Assembly (NCBI GenBank): GCA_007258455.2
Contig: VDFB02252616.1
Location: 120,812,552-120,876,551, forward strand
Direction: 5' to 3'
Source of the DNA: Sequoia sempervirens
Taxonomy: Eukaryota; Streptophyta; Pinopsida; Cupressales; Cupressaceae
DNA: 64,000 bases
The position numbers were made by a program, and so were the translations under genes. The notes under the pieces were generated by a model that saw only the letters and a program-made list of their open reading frames with translations, was not told the DNA's origin and made no database searches. Below are positions 34,293 to 46,120 of the stretch, one piece after another (the stretch's first letter is position 1; each line of letters opens with the position of its first letter).

Positions 34293-35678
34293 TGACCAAC
34301 AAATTAGTATGGGTTGATTATGCTTGATCCACGAAGGATCAAAGCATAATGAAGCCACTAACACCATTCTCAATAGGATCAATCAAATGAAAACTAAACT
34401 AAGAATTTATCAAAACTAACATGCTAACTACGAAAGATTTAAAATGCCTACTCTAATCCATTTGAAACCTATCCCATTGTGGGAGTGGTGTCACATTGAT
34501 ATGAAACAACGACCCTTTCCTAATGCCATGGATAAATGACCTTGTCCCAATCAGTTTTATTGAAGAAAACTAATGGAACCATTGTGAGATGTGTATGAAA
34601 ACTTGATTTTAATCTAAATAAACATGATGTAAGCTAACTTAACATGATTTTATGCTAAAATGATGAATATATGCAAATTCTAAGCTAATCTAGATGGAAT
34701 ATAAACTAAAAGATTCAAACCCTAATTCATAAACAAGCTAAATGGATGCATTATGTGATCATGGAATTCATTAAAGGAAGCTTAAATATAATTAATGCAA
34801 TTAAAATAAAATAAAAAAGATGCTAAATGTGTGCTAAATATGAGTGTGAGTGTGAGTGATTTCAATAGCATGAGTTTGCTCTGAAAAATATCAATCCATT
34901 TGTCTCCAAATAGTGACCTACTTATAGGAAAGAAAATTAAAATTGAATGGTTGAGATCAAAATAGCTAATCAATGGTCAAGGATGGAAGAATTTGGAGGC
35001 ATGGATCATGGATTCTCATCAATGGATGAGGATGAAAGATGATATTTTAATCAAGGGTTAACATTCCTTCAAATAAACACATTTTTGACCTGTACAAGAG
35101 GTCAAAAATTAACTTGCTCATGAAGCTTTGTATGAATATTCCCTTTTTCAAATGAGTGAGGAGAAAAAGGATATTTAGTTAATTAAAAAATATTGCAAAG
35201 GAATATTCCATGGGAATATTCCCTTTTTGGAGGAATGTGCAAAGGAGGAATATTCCCTTGGAATTTTACCTTACAAGTGGGAGGGGGAATTAGATTTAAA
35301 TGATAATTAAACAATATTAATTATGTAATTAGGGGATTTAGGAGAATTTAAACGATATTCATTAAATAAATAATTTAATGGAAAAGGTGATGACATTTAA
35401 TTAAATAACTTAGGGTTATTTAATTAAATAAGAAGATTTAGGGATTTAAATTAAATAGTTTGATTTATTTAATTTAATGAGATGAAATGTTAGCTTGAAA
35501 AAGGGTGAATTAACCTGATTACATTAATTAGGTTAATAGATGAAAATGATGCCATTAATTAATTATCTAGGCTAATTTAATTAATTAAGCGAAAATAGGA
35601 TGGATTTTAAGACAAAATGATGTTAGTATACCTGATTAGACTATATGCTATCATTTAGGACATTTTTTAGTGTCTATA
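34293..35678 (-). repeat. 5' LTR of the gag-bearing element
   Basis: Bounded on the left by the primer-binding site (LTR end ...CA on the - strand) and on the right by AGTGTCTATA, whose complement TATAGACACT resembles the TGTAGACAC start of the 9 kb element's LTRs. AT-rich with TTAATTAA-type runs like those LTRs. No second copy is present; the element's 3' half is missing. Confidence 0.6.
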
Positions 35679-36803
35679 GTACCTTTCATTCTTCTATATG
35701 TAATAACCATTTCATTTGTCATGTGTTTTTCCTTTTGGGGATGACATAAGGCATTGAGAAATTTAGGTCTCTTCCATGTTGACCCAAAATATTTTCTCTT
35801 ATATTTTTCATTTTTCTTGTGTTTTCCTTTCGGGGATGATGCAAGGTGTCGAGATATTCATGTCTCTTCCATGTTGACTTAAAAGGATTTTTCCTTGTTT
35901 TTGCTCTCTTTGTGTCATTCTTCCAATTCTATGAGTATTTGGGGAATGATGATAGTTCCATGCTCTATGACAACATTCTAGCAAAAACATACTGACCTTG
36001 AATCCATAGATCCCTTATGTATTTGTGGGGGCAACCCTTTCTTCCTATCTCATGACATAGATTATTTTAGAAACATATGACTTGGCATAGGGTTTTCAGA
36101 GGAAAGCTCTCATGTATTAGGTAAAATATTTGGCTACTTTAAAGAAATAGCTCACAATAATGGTGTTGCAACCGCTTTAAAGTGGGGGCATGCATCGATG
36201 ACATCTTTCAACAAAATTTCATGGCATATTTTTATTTTTTCTTGTGATGTGTCCTCTTCTTGGTAGTGTCATTGGGTTTGATGTCCTCCAAGAGTGTACG
36301 ATCTACTGTCATGGCATGATGCGAATGAGGCATCCCATGAGTGACGATCTGACACCCTCGAATTTTCCTCTCTTGGATACATTAGGCATAATGCTCCCTA
36401 AGAAGAAGACCTTACATGAACAAAGAAAAATCTCCTTTAACAAAAGCTTACATACATGACATACAAAAGCATTTACAAAAGAATTACATTGTGGTGCCTT
36501 ATCAAAGTTGTTAGGATGATAACTTCAATATGGTATGAGAGGATAATATGATTCTCTCATTTTCTACCTCATTGGAATAACTCACCTAGTGGACAAACTA
36601 GAGTTCCACTACCCCAGAGTGAGTAGCATATGTTACAGATAAACAACCCCATTCTATATCATGTTGGAATAATTGTGCTTGATCATTTATTTTCTTTTTC
36701 TTGGCCTTTGACATAGTATGATTATGTATCTTTGTTATTGTTTCATACTTAAGTTTCTTTAATGTCTACTTTAGTGTGAGTTTGACATGGGGTCAGCTCT
36801 CAC
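35679..36803 (+). other. 3' internal region of a + strand retroelement; no gene
   Basis: No supported coding frame. A tandem duplication with a 96 bp period lies at 35722-35905 (unit starting TGTGTTTTTCCTTTTGGGG and containing TCTCTTCCATGTTGAC). The region ends at a polypurine tract. Confidence 0.5.
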
Positions 36804-36819
36804 TAAAGTGGGGGAAAAA
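36804..36819 (+). other. Polypurine tract
   Basis: TAAAGTGGGGGAAAAA immediately before TGTAGTAAGG, the standard arrangement at the start of a 3' LTR on the + strand. Confidence 0.65.
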
Positions 36820-38409
36820 TGTAGTAAGGAAAAAGTATCCATTCTCTTTACTTTATTTGGGAATAATTGTCATTGAATTAACCTAATTTTTCCTAGATTT
36901 AATGTTGTAATGTGTTGTAACACATTCACATTGATCTTGGACCCCCTTTTAATAAAATTAACTTAATTTTTACCTTATTTAGGTGTTGTAAAATGTTGTA
37001 ACACACTTTCACACTTATCTAGGGTCCTCTTAATTAATTGTGGTTAATTAGAGTTAATTACCCCCTTTAATTCAAATTTAAGCTTTGTTTATGACATCTC
37101 CTGAAGATTTATCCTCACACCCATAATTCAAATTACATAACATTTAATTGCACAAAATCAAGGTCCTAGAAATTGGTGCTAGGACCCATTTTCCCTAGGT
37201 GGTGAATGGGTCCTTCCTCTATAGGACCCCCCTTTATCAACATATTTCACATGGGTTTTTAGTGATCTCTAATTCCCTGAAGGCAAGGTCCTAGAAAATA
37301 ATGCCAGGACCCATTCACCCTAGGTGGCTAATGGGTCCTCCCTTAATGATGACCCCCTTTTTGAATTTCATTCTAGCGGGAATTTAATAATGTTTTTTTC
37401 CATATCTGGTGTTGGCTTGAATTGTTTGAATTTTGGGGTTAGTCTCTTGATTTAGTATAAATAAGGGGTTAATTCATTTTGTTTCTCCTAAAAAATAATT
37501 ATCAATTTTATCTGACTTCATGAGATCAAAAGCAAGAGCATTATAGAGCATTTTTAAAGGCATTTCAAGGCAGATTATCAAATATTTAGTGCATTCAAGC
37601 ATGTTGTTGAGCTAAGATAGTTGGTGTAGCATTGGGGATCTACTTACAAGAATTATTTCACATCCAAGATCTACATTCTTCATGGCCATTAAATGTTAGT
37701 TTGCATATTTATCTTCCAAGACATCATCCAAGGTATCAACATTGCATCATTTCATGTTCATGCTTCAATTACATTATTTCATCATTTTGTTTAATTACCT
37801 ACAAGGGGTTTGACTTAGGAAAACCCCTACTCACTAAAAATCAACAAGTTTTTCTTCCCTTGAGTGTATTTGCATATTTACAAGTCAAAGATCAAGTGGA
37901 GAAGAAGTTTAAAGAAAAATTGTCAAATTGGTCAAGTTGCAAGATTGACATCCAAAGTGCAAGAACAAATAATTGAATCCATCAAATTAAGTACAGGTTT
38001 TTAGGAGCTGACAATCGGGAATATGAAAGTGTATTCATCAAGGAAAATAACCCAGATCTCACTTTTAGAAACCCTAACATGGACCCATTCACCACTAAAG
38101 ACGAATGAGTCCTTTGTGCCCTAAAAATAGGCTTCTTACAACAAGGTAGACACCTCTTTGAGCTCTAAAAAATCCCCTCATAGTTTCTATAATAGTTACT
38201 TGGTCAAATTTTTATTGCTATTTATATCTTTTGGCCCTCACAATTGCATAAATTGTAGTGATTTTAAGTGAAAAAATTGAGTGGTTTATCTTGATCTTGA
38301 TAAGCCCTAATTTTTCCACCCAATCACTAAGCTAATGTATATATATGTACATGTCCACCTGTTCATGTGTGTATATATATATATTTGATATAATTTTTAA
38401 TTTAAATAC
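36820..38409 (+). mobile_element. 3' or solo LTR, right end undefined
   Basis: Begins TGTAGTAAGG after the polypurine tract and contains TATAAATAAGG at 37456-37466. It holds two internal direct repeats: 36901 against 36983 (TGTTGTAACACA block, about 81 bp period) and 37160 against 37285 (AAGGTCCTAGAAA block with GGACCCATT, 125 bp period). The right end is not visible; homology to the next repeat family begins near 38410. The open frame at 37632-37976 has no recognisable family. Confidence 0.5.
37456..37466 (+). promoter_or_regulatory. TATA box in LTR
   Basis: TATAAATAAGG about 640 bp into the LTR on its coding strand. Confidence 0.5.
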
Positions 38410-40606
38410 ACCTTTTTATATGTAAACGAGCATAATACTCTTCTCAACTATAAGGTTTACACCCATCTTAAAGAGAGGTTCTTAATCAACAATGTTAAAA
38501 TTTGAATTAAATTAAATCATCTAATTATATAAAATGAACTTGGTAGAGCCTTGTACCACAATGATCCTTGATCCACAAACCTCTGATCTCCAATGGTGGT
38601 TACCAAACCACCCAACCTCGTGGAATCAAAAGATCCACTCATGACATGCCAAAAAATAGTCACATGAACCAAAATCAGAACACTCACACCAAACACATGG
38701 GAAGAAGGCTTACAAACACACCATAAAGTATGAAAATAGTTCATAAACACATCATAAAATAACCAATCATCCAAATCACATATAGATCCAATACATGCCA
38801 ACACTTGGTACAATCACCATGACATAGCACAATCCACATTGGGCAACCCACCAATGTCACATCACAAATTACATTGGAAAAAATCGCTAATACCATAGCA
38901 TATAAACATGATGAGATAGCTCACTACCAGTGTAACACAAGGATCATCATTGGGCCAAATCACCAATAGTTGATCACACACACAAGACACTAGGGTAAGA
39001 TGTTAGAGAGCTAGTTAGGGAGTACCATCACGGTACTCAAAAGTATGGAACCAATGGAATACTCCTCTCATGCAAATGAGGATACTTGATCTTACAAGAA
39101 CCAAGATCCATGAGCTGGCATGTCTTCCCAAATATGCTTAGTTTGTACTAGCACACAAGGCATGATAGGGGCATTCATTATCTTAGTTAATTAATTACTC
39201 GTGTTTTATTAATTATCACTCGATTAAATGACTCCCCACCCATGATCAACCTACTTGCCACTTCGGGCTGAGGATACATTGGGAGCTACTCCCATAACCA
39301 TCTCTAGTACAGGTTATTCCTAGGCTCTTCACACTCTCCAATGAGTGTGGCACAAAAACCAATGCAAAAATCTAATTCTTTTGAATTCAATAAAAAATTT
39401 CCACAACATTAATTAACATATTTCATAAAGTTCCATATTTTTAAAACATTCAAAAACATCCATTTTCATACAATACTTTCAAATTTTGCAATATTTTTAC
39501 AAGGCAAAAACCAAGTATTTCCCCAAATCCACCAAGAAAATTCATCAAAATTTTAAAATTTTAAAATTAAAATTCCAAGAATACCCTTTGATTTCAAATA
39601 TGTTGAACACCCCTCTTAAGCTATAAAATTGACATTTTCTTTATTTCCCAAAAAATTGGGCATGGTAACCCTGACATTTTAAAAAAAAAAATAGTTTTTA
39701 AATGAAACATTTAATTTAAGAATCTATATTTCCAAATGAAATAAGTTGGCAGGATTCAACACTCCCCTAATCATTCTCCTACAAAAATATTCAAAGGAAA
39801 ATGATCAATTGAATTTAAAACAATGTAAATACCTCAATTCCCTCCAAAATTTGAAATGCAAAGCTTGTGAAGCACACCAAACAAGGACTCATAAAAATCA
39901 GCTAGCATGATCCCCTTTAGAATCTTATTCAAACAAATCTGATCCCATAAAATTCCATTTCCAATTGCATTCCCAATAAACAATTCAAATTTCTACCATA
40001 AGAGGGTTTTCTCCTCTCTTCATTTTTTCTAAATAAAAATTATATAATGAAATAAAATCCCTTTTTCCTATTTACCCTTTTCCAATTTCCAAAAAAAACA
40101 AAATAAAAATGTATTTTCTATTTCTTTGATTCCCAATAAATCCTCAAAACCAATATAGAAATATCAATCAACGATTAGATAATCTATATTATTTAAATTA
40201 AGGATTTAACTCCATATAAGTGTATTCATTAAATTTACAGAAATTGGAATTTCAATAAGATAATTAAATCACACATAACTTGCAATTCCCAACCCATGGA
40301 AATTTAAAATTTAAAATTAAACAATAACTTACTTTCATTTCTACTATCATTCTCTTTTACCCTTTCCCAAAATATAGAGAATATTTTAATAATAAATATC
40401 AAAATCATTTAAATTCCTAATTTATTTATGGGAAAAATATGAAATATAAATCATTATTTAAATCAAACATTCACTAGTCATTCATGACATGGGAATTCTA
40501 GAATAACTCCTAAATTGGATCTAGATTCACATAAGGTCAAATATGACACATACCTTACTCAATTTGAGTATGACCAAGGAATGGATATGGAGGGGTTGAA
40601 TGTGAC
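38410..40606 (-). repeat. Direct repeat, likely 3' LTR (truncated), copy 1
   Basis: 38410-39715 is homologous to 47450-48800 in the same orientation, including a conserved block with GACTCCCCACCCAT and CCTAGGCTCTTCAC. It extends alone to GAATGTGACA at 40606, whose complement TGTCACATTC would be the start of an LTR on the - strand. No coding sequence. Confidence 0.55.
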
Positions 40607-43600
40607 ATCTCTAAATTAACCACCATTAGGGAATAACTTAGATATGTGCAGCTAGGTGAAGAAACAACCTTATAGCTATAACTATTCAATGTACATCAAG
40701 TGTACTTTCTCAATGTATATAGTTGAAGCAAATTAGGCTTAATCATAGAATCCACCATAAGCAAGGATAGGTACACCTAGTAGATGATCCTTCAAAAACA
40801 TCATGCTCACAAGATCAATCCTTTAGACTCTCACCAAGCATAGGCACCAAACACAACACACATCTCTAGAGGTGCACATCCACCTCAAAGATCACCACAA
40901 CACCTTCACTAGTTGTCACTAAAATTAATGGGAAGACCAACTATTGGGTCTAGCAAAACACAATCCAATAAGGTCCTACTCAAGGAGTACCACAATAGCT
41001 AAAAACTCCATCTAGCTTCTAACTCAACCAAGGAAAGGGTACACAATCCTACCAACCCTTCCTTAGCATAAGGCTAACAACTACAAGGTTTCACTTCCTA
41101 TGGTGTCTCCTAAGACCATGACCTTAATCTTCAAAGCTACCACTGAAAAGCTAGGGAAATCCATCCACAAGGCTAGAGGTAGCACTACCTCACCTCTATT
41201 CCCACTAAGAGAATGCCTCACTTCCAACTATGGAACGAACCATGAGATTCTCCCTCGACTACCACTTAGAAAAGTGGGAATATCCTAAGCAAACTAGCTT
41301 CTTAATGTGAAACTTGGAACAACACAAGGGTTCTTAGAGGCAATAATTTAGGAAACTACCTCTGAATAGCATAAGAACTCCCAAACAATGAGGCTTAGCA
41401 ACCCAAAAAATCATAGTGCAACCACTAAGGAAGCAACTCAAATACTAAGCATAGGAGAAAAACTAAAAAATTCCACTATCACGATGCTCAGCTATGACCC
41501 AAATAAGGTTTAAACAACCCAACAAGAGCACAAAATCATAATTAAAAAAATATTAAACAACCACTATAGGGCTCAAAAAATAAGCACTCTCTAAGATAAT
41601 AAACAAGATAGCCAATTCCTCAAACCACAACTACATATTTTTCTAACCTTAAGCTAGGAACACCACTATACAACCAAGAAGAAACTGCTAAAAACCACTA
41701 GGAAAACTTCAATTGGAAACTTAACAAGGATAGCAATATATAACATAATATGATAAACATAATAGTGTGTTCCAAATAACTTACTAACACACATTTATAC
41801 CCTACATGCTATGTCTAACATGAGTGTAGCTATGGAAATCATATCTCAAATGACACAATGTGCATCTTCATGCTATCAAATAAAATGGATTTTGGTGCCC
41901 AAGACACCTCAAAGAAAACTCAACTAATTCCAAGGCACTAGTAAAAATAATCAAAAGACCATAAAAATAAAGTTCAAGATAAGAAGTATCACAAACAATT
42001 GGCATGGACTAAATCACACCCAACCATCTACTAGAAAGAAGAGCTGGGAATGATGAAAACACAATTACCCACACATTTAAACTCACTCAGAGATCATATA
42101 ATCTCATAAGAACTCTCATACAAATATTTGAATACACTTCACTCAATTCCAAGCACAAGGACATTCCCATAGATCGAAGCCACTCAAAGTTAGAAACCAT
42201 ATGCATACACACATTTCCCAAAAAATAAAAACACCACACAACCTCCACTTTCATTTCATCATGGACAATATTTTTTGTGCAATGTGATTCTAAATAATAC
42301 AAAAATCAAAACATATCATATTCTCTACCATCTAATCCCTTGTAAATTCTATCAGGGTTTTTTAATGAACATGATAGGAAATGAACATAACATAGAATAG
42401 GACCAGAAATTTCAAACATTTAGAATAGCTGCCACAAAGATAAAATAAAACCCAAGAATGAGAACTGTTGATTCTAACATTAAATCATAAAATGTGCACA
42501 ATGAAACAATAATTCAAATGTGACCAAGGGCCAATAAATAGGTAGGAGCCAAAAATTGGTGACTAGACCACTCATAAGGAAATTAAAAATTCAATGTCGA
42601 TCCATAATCAATGATTAGAGAGTTTATCAATAATCAAATAAAGCATAAAACTTTGGAAACACAATTACATGAACTAAGTGACTAATGTTATCCACATTTG
42701 AGGGAGTAAGGGTTACATGACACATTAAGAGTACAACATCCAAGGTGTGTCATAGAGAGTATTCTCGGACACCATTCACCAAATTCAATTAACTATGCCA
42801 GCGAAAAATACACTAAGAAAATGCACTTCATCAAGACATGATCACATTATGATGCAAGAAGGAATATGTAAGGCTCACTATAACATCCACACATTGTATC
42901 AACAAAAGGGTAGGGCTTCACCGATCCATATAAAATATGTTAGGGTCTAGGAAGCACTCTTCGTCCTCCAACACATTGCATGAGTTTATTCACATTGAAC
43001 CCTTAGAAATACCATCCAAGGTGATAAGTTAAAACTAGGGTAAAGAATAAGAAAGATTTCAGATTGGTCTAAGTGTCAATCCAAGGATTGTAAACTTACA
43101 AAAGGTGTTGAGGCTATATGCCAAAGGGGTGAGATCCATGAGATGAGTGATCATGAATGCAACCTATTAAAATTAACCATCAATAATTTAAACTAATTCT
43201 GGTGAAAGGAACTATCACTTCCTAGCAACAAGAGCTCTTCTTTTATATTTTGGCGATAAGAACTACACAAACAACAAATTTTGAAACAAAAACTTTAAAC
43301 ACAAGTCTCTGAATTCATAAAATTATAAAGTGATATAAAGCATGAACATCTAATATAGTAAATAATTTCATGATTCATAATCAATTTACAAGAAATAAAC
43401 AACAAACCATACATGAAAATAATATAGAAATAATGGAAATAGACACACTACTAAACAAATAGAGATCACCAGATGTCCTAAGAAGTGGGCCCTACATTCT
43501 CAATACGTTTGGTGACAAAACATGAATTTCTTCCCACACTACTTTGATCATACAAAATGTTTGTTTATTTATCAAAAGTAATATGGATCAATATAATATT

Positions 43601-44439
43601 CTACATACCAGAATCTGCCCTGGGGCTGATATATATATACAAGGCCAATATATAATAGATACATATAGAAATAGATGGCTTGTTTGGGCCAATGACCAAC
43701 AAACTAAAGATTATTGGCTCAAGTGAAAGCTTATTTTCAAGCCATATATTAAAAATGATTTTGTTACACCCGTGGCTAGAAATAGGAAAGGACATAATTT
43801 TAGTTGTCTCTACAAAGCTGGCAAGTGCATTTTATCACAAGTATTTCTCCTCAATTCAATCCTCACTACCAACAACCATTGGGAGAAGTTATTTGCTGAC
43901 ATGGAGAAGTAATTTCATACGTTGGTTGTTGTGGAAGAAGGAATACAATCAAGCACACATGATAAAAGTATTAATTGAAGAGGCTGCCAATTATAACTAA
44001 AATCCATCATGGAGAGTTGACCATGAGATTGTACAGCTAAGAATGAAGTAGAAAGTGAACTATACATGGAAAAAATCCATGTGCTGATATGAGTTGGCTT
44101 GGTTGGTGAAAAATGCATAAGTAGAAAATATTATTAAGCATCTTTGTGGCTGCAAAAAGAAAGACTGATAGGAAGGTTGCATGCTGCAAGATATAAGACT
44201 TAAAATAACAACACTTATTAGTAAAAATAATCAATAATTATTTTCCATATTTTAATCTTAAAACTATATTAAATATGACTTATATATTTAATCATAAGCA
44301 ATGTAAAATGGTATGAAATGATATGAAATGGAATGTGGGAATGGTTATGAAGGTGCATGAAATATGCCAAAATATAGCATAAAATAGAACATAATTGGCT
44401 CTTATCACAAGGCACCCATGCACGAAGCCAAACACTAGT
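40607..44439 (-). other. Interior of the putative - strand element; no recognisable coding sequence
   Basis: Almost 4 kb of AT-rich DNA between the two direct repeats. The frames at 41100-41288, 42087-42302 and 43544-44000 are short and match no family I recognise. If this is the inside of an LTR element, its coding region has decayed beyond recognition or was never present. Confidence 0.45.
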
Positions 44440-46002
44440 GGGTATGTGCAGGATCATCATGGAAAAATAGGCCCTTAAGTGGCAACAAATTTAGAAAAAT
44501 TAGAGTTCGGCAAGTTGACATAAAAATTTGAATAAGTTATCTATATTATTTCAAAAATATGTAAGAATATAATCTGTATAAAATTGAATGTAGTTTCTAA
44601 ACTACTAGGTTTGTTTAAAAAAAAGGAAAATCTATTTGGTGAAAATTTGAAATTTCAATGCAGTAGTACTTAAATTTCAGGGAAAAAATAAGTAGGTGTC
44701 TTTCTGACCACCCTAACCACAATAAAATGATAATGTTTTTTTATAATATTTTAAATATAAGTAGATGACTCGTCCCAATGTGATGCATATTTTTTTGTAA
44801 TTTTGTTCCAAGTAAATAATTAATTATGATTTTTTTTACAACTTTTAAAAAATATAAAAAAATTGTATGTCTGACCACCTTAACCTGGTCAAAACTTCAT
44901 GAAATTCATTTTTTTTTTTTAATCCTATAGTATGGGTATGTACAGGATCATCATGGAAAAATAGGCCCTTAAGTAAAAAATTTAGAAAAATCGAGTTAGG
45001 AAACTTGACGTAAAAATTTTGAATAAGTTATCTATATTATTTCAAAAAATGTAAGAATAGAATCTGTAGTAAATTGAATGTAGTTTCTAAACTACTAGGT
45101 TTGTTTAAAAAAAAATCTATTTGGTGAAAATTTGAAATTTCAATGCGTGGTACTTAAATTTCAGGGAAAAAATAAGAAGTTGGTGTCTGTCGACCACCCT
45201 AACCACAATAAAATGATAATAATTTTTTATAAGATTTTAGATATAAGTAGAGGACTCATGCCTCGATGTGATGCATATTTTTTTGTAATTTTTTTCCAAG
45301 TAAATAATTAATTATTAATTTTTTATTACAAATTTTAAAAATAAAAACTCAATGTCCGACCACCTTAACTTGGTCAAAACTTCATGAAATTCATTTTTTC
45401 TTTTTAATCCTATAGTATGCAAAACATAGAATGTGACGATGTTTTAATTTAAAAATGTGATACCGTTTGAAAGCTATAGATGCTTTTCAATCAACCTATC
45501 AATAAGGACTTTAGTAGTAATTTGAATAGAAAATGAATAATAATTACTTATTAAATTCAAAGTAAAGTATAATTTATATCAGTAGAAAGCTGAGAATCTC
45601 CTTTAAAAACCCTTTTTTGTTTCATCAATTTTAGGTAAAAAAAATAGTCCTCAGCCACATACCCATCATATTGCCACTTTTTGGCCCATCACGATCTTGC
45701 ACATACCTGTATGTCAAGCATAGAATGTGACGCATGTTTTGGATTCAAAAAATGTGATACGTTTGAAAGTTATAGATGTTTTTCAATCAGCCTATCTACC
45801 AGGACTTTAGTCGTAATTCAAATAGAAAATGAATAATAATTACATATTAAATTCAAAGTAAAGAATAATTTATATTGGTGGAAAGCTGAGAATCTCCTCT
45901 AAAAACCCTTTTCATTTCATTAATTTTGGGTTAAAAAAAAGTCGTCAGCCACATACCCATCATATTGCCACTTTTTGGTCCATCATGATCCTACACATAC
46001 CC
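44440..46002 (+). mobile_element. 0.8 kb terminal-inverted-repeat element, copy 2 (host of a nested copy)
   Basis: Starts GGGTATGTGCAGGATCAT and ends ATGATCCTACACATACCC, flanked on both sides by TAGT, a perfect 4-bp duplication (44436-44439 and 46003-46006). Without the nested copy it is about 784 bp. It is non-coding and in the same orientation as copy 1. Confidence 0.9.
44934..45708 (+). mobile_element. 0.8 kb terminal-inverted-repeat element, copy 3 (nested)
   Basis: A 775 bp copy inserted within copy 2 after ATAGTAT. Flanks are GTAT on both sides (44930-44933 and 45709-45712). The sister sequence at copy 1 reads ATAGTATGTGAAGC across the site without interruption, so the 4-bp GTAT duplication is confirmed by an empty site. 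The final base of the right end is T instead of C. Confidence 0.9.
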
Positions 46003-46101
46003 TAGTAACTAATTGAAAAAACACTTGATTGATCACGCATGAAGCACTAAAAACCACATGGGTAAAAACATAAACCAAAGATCCTAGTGTTGCAAAATAA
46101 A

Positions 46102-46113
46102 GCTCTGATACCA
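46102..46113 (-). other. Primer-binding site for initiator tRNA-Met
   Basis: On the - strand TGGTATCAGAGC, an exact match to the common plant LTR-retrotransposon primer site. On that strand the LTR end ...GGGACA lies seven bases before it. Confidence 0.75.
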
Positions 46114-46120
46114 AATTTAA

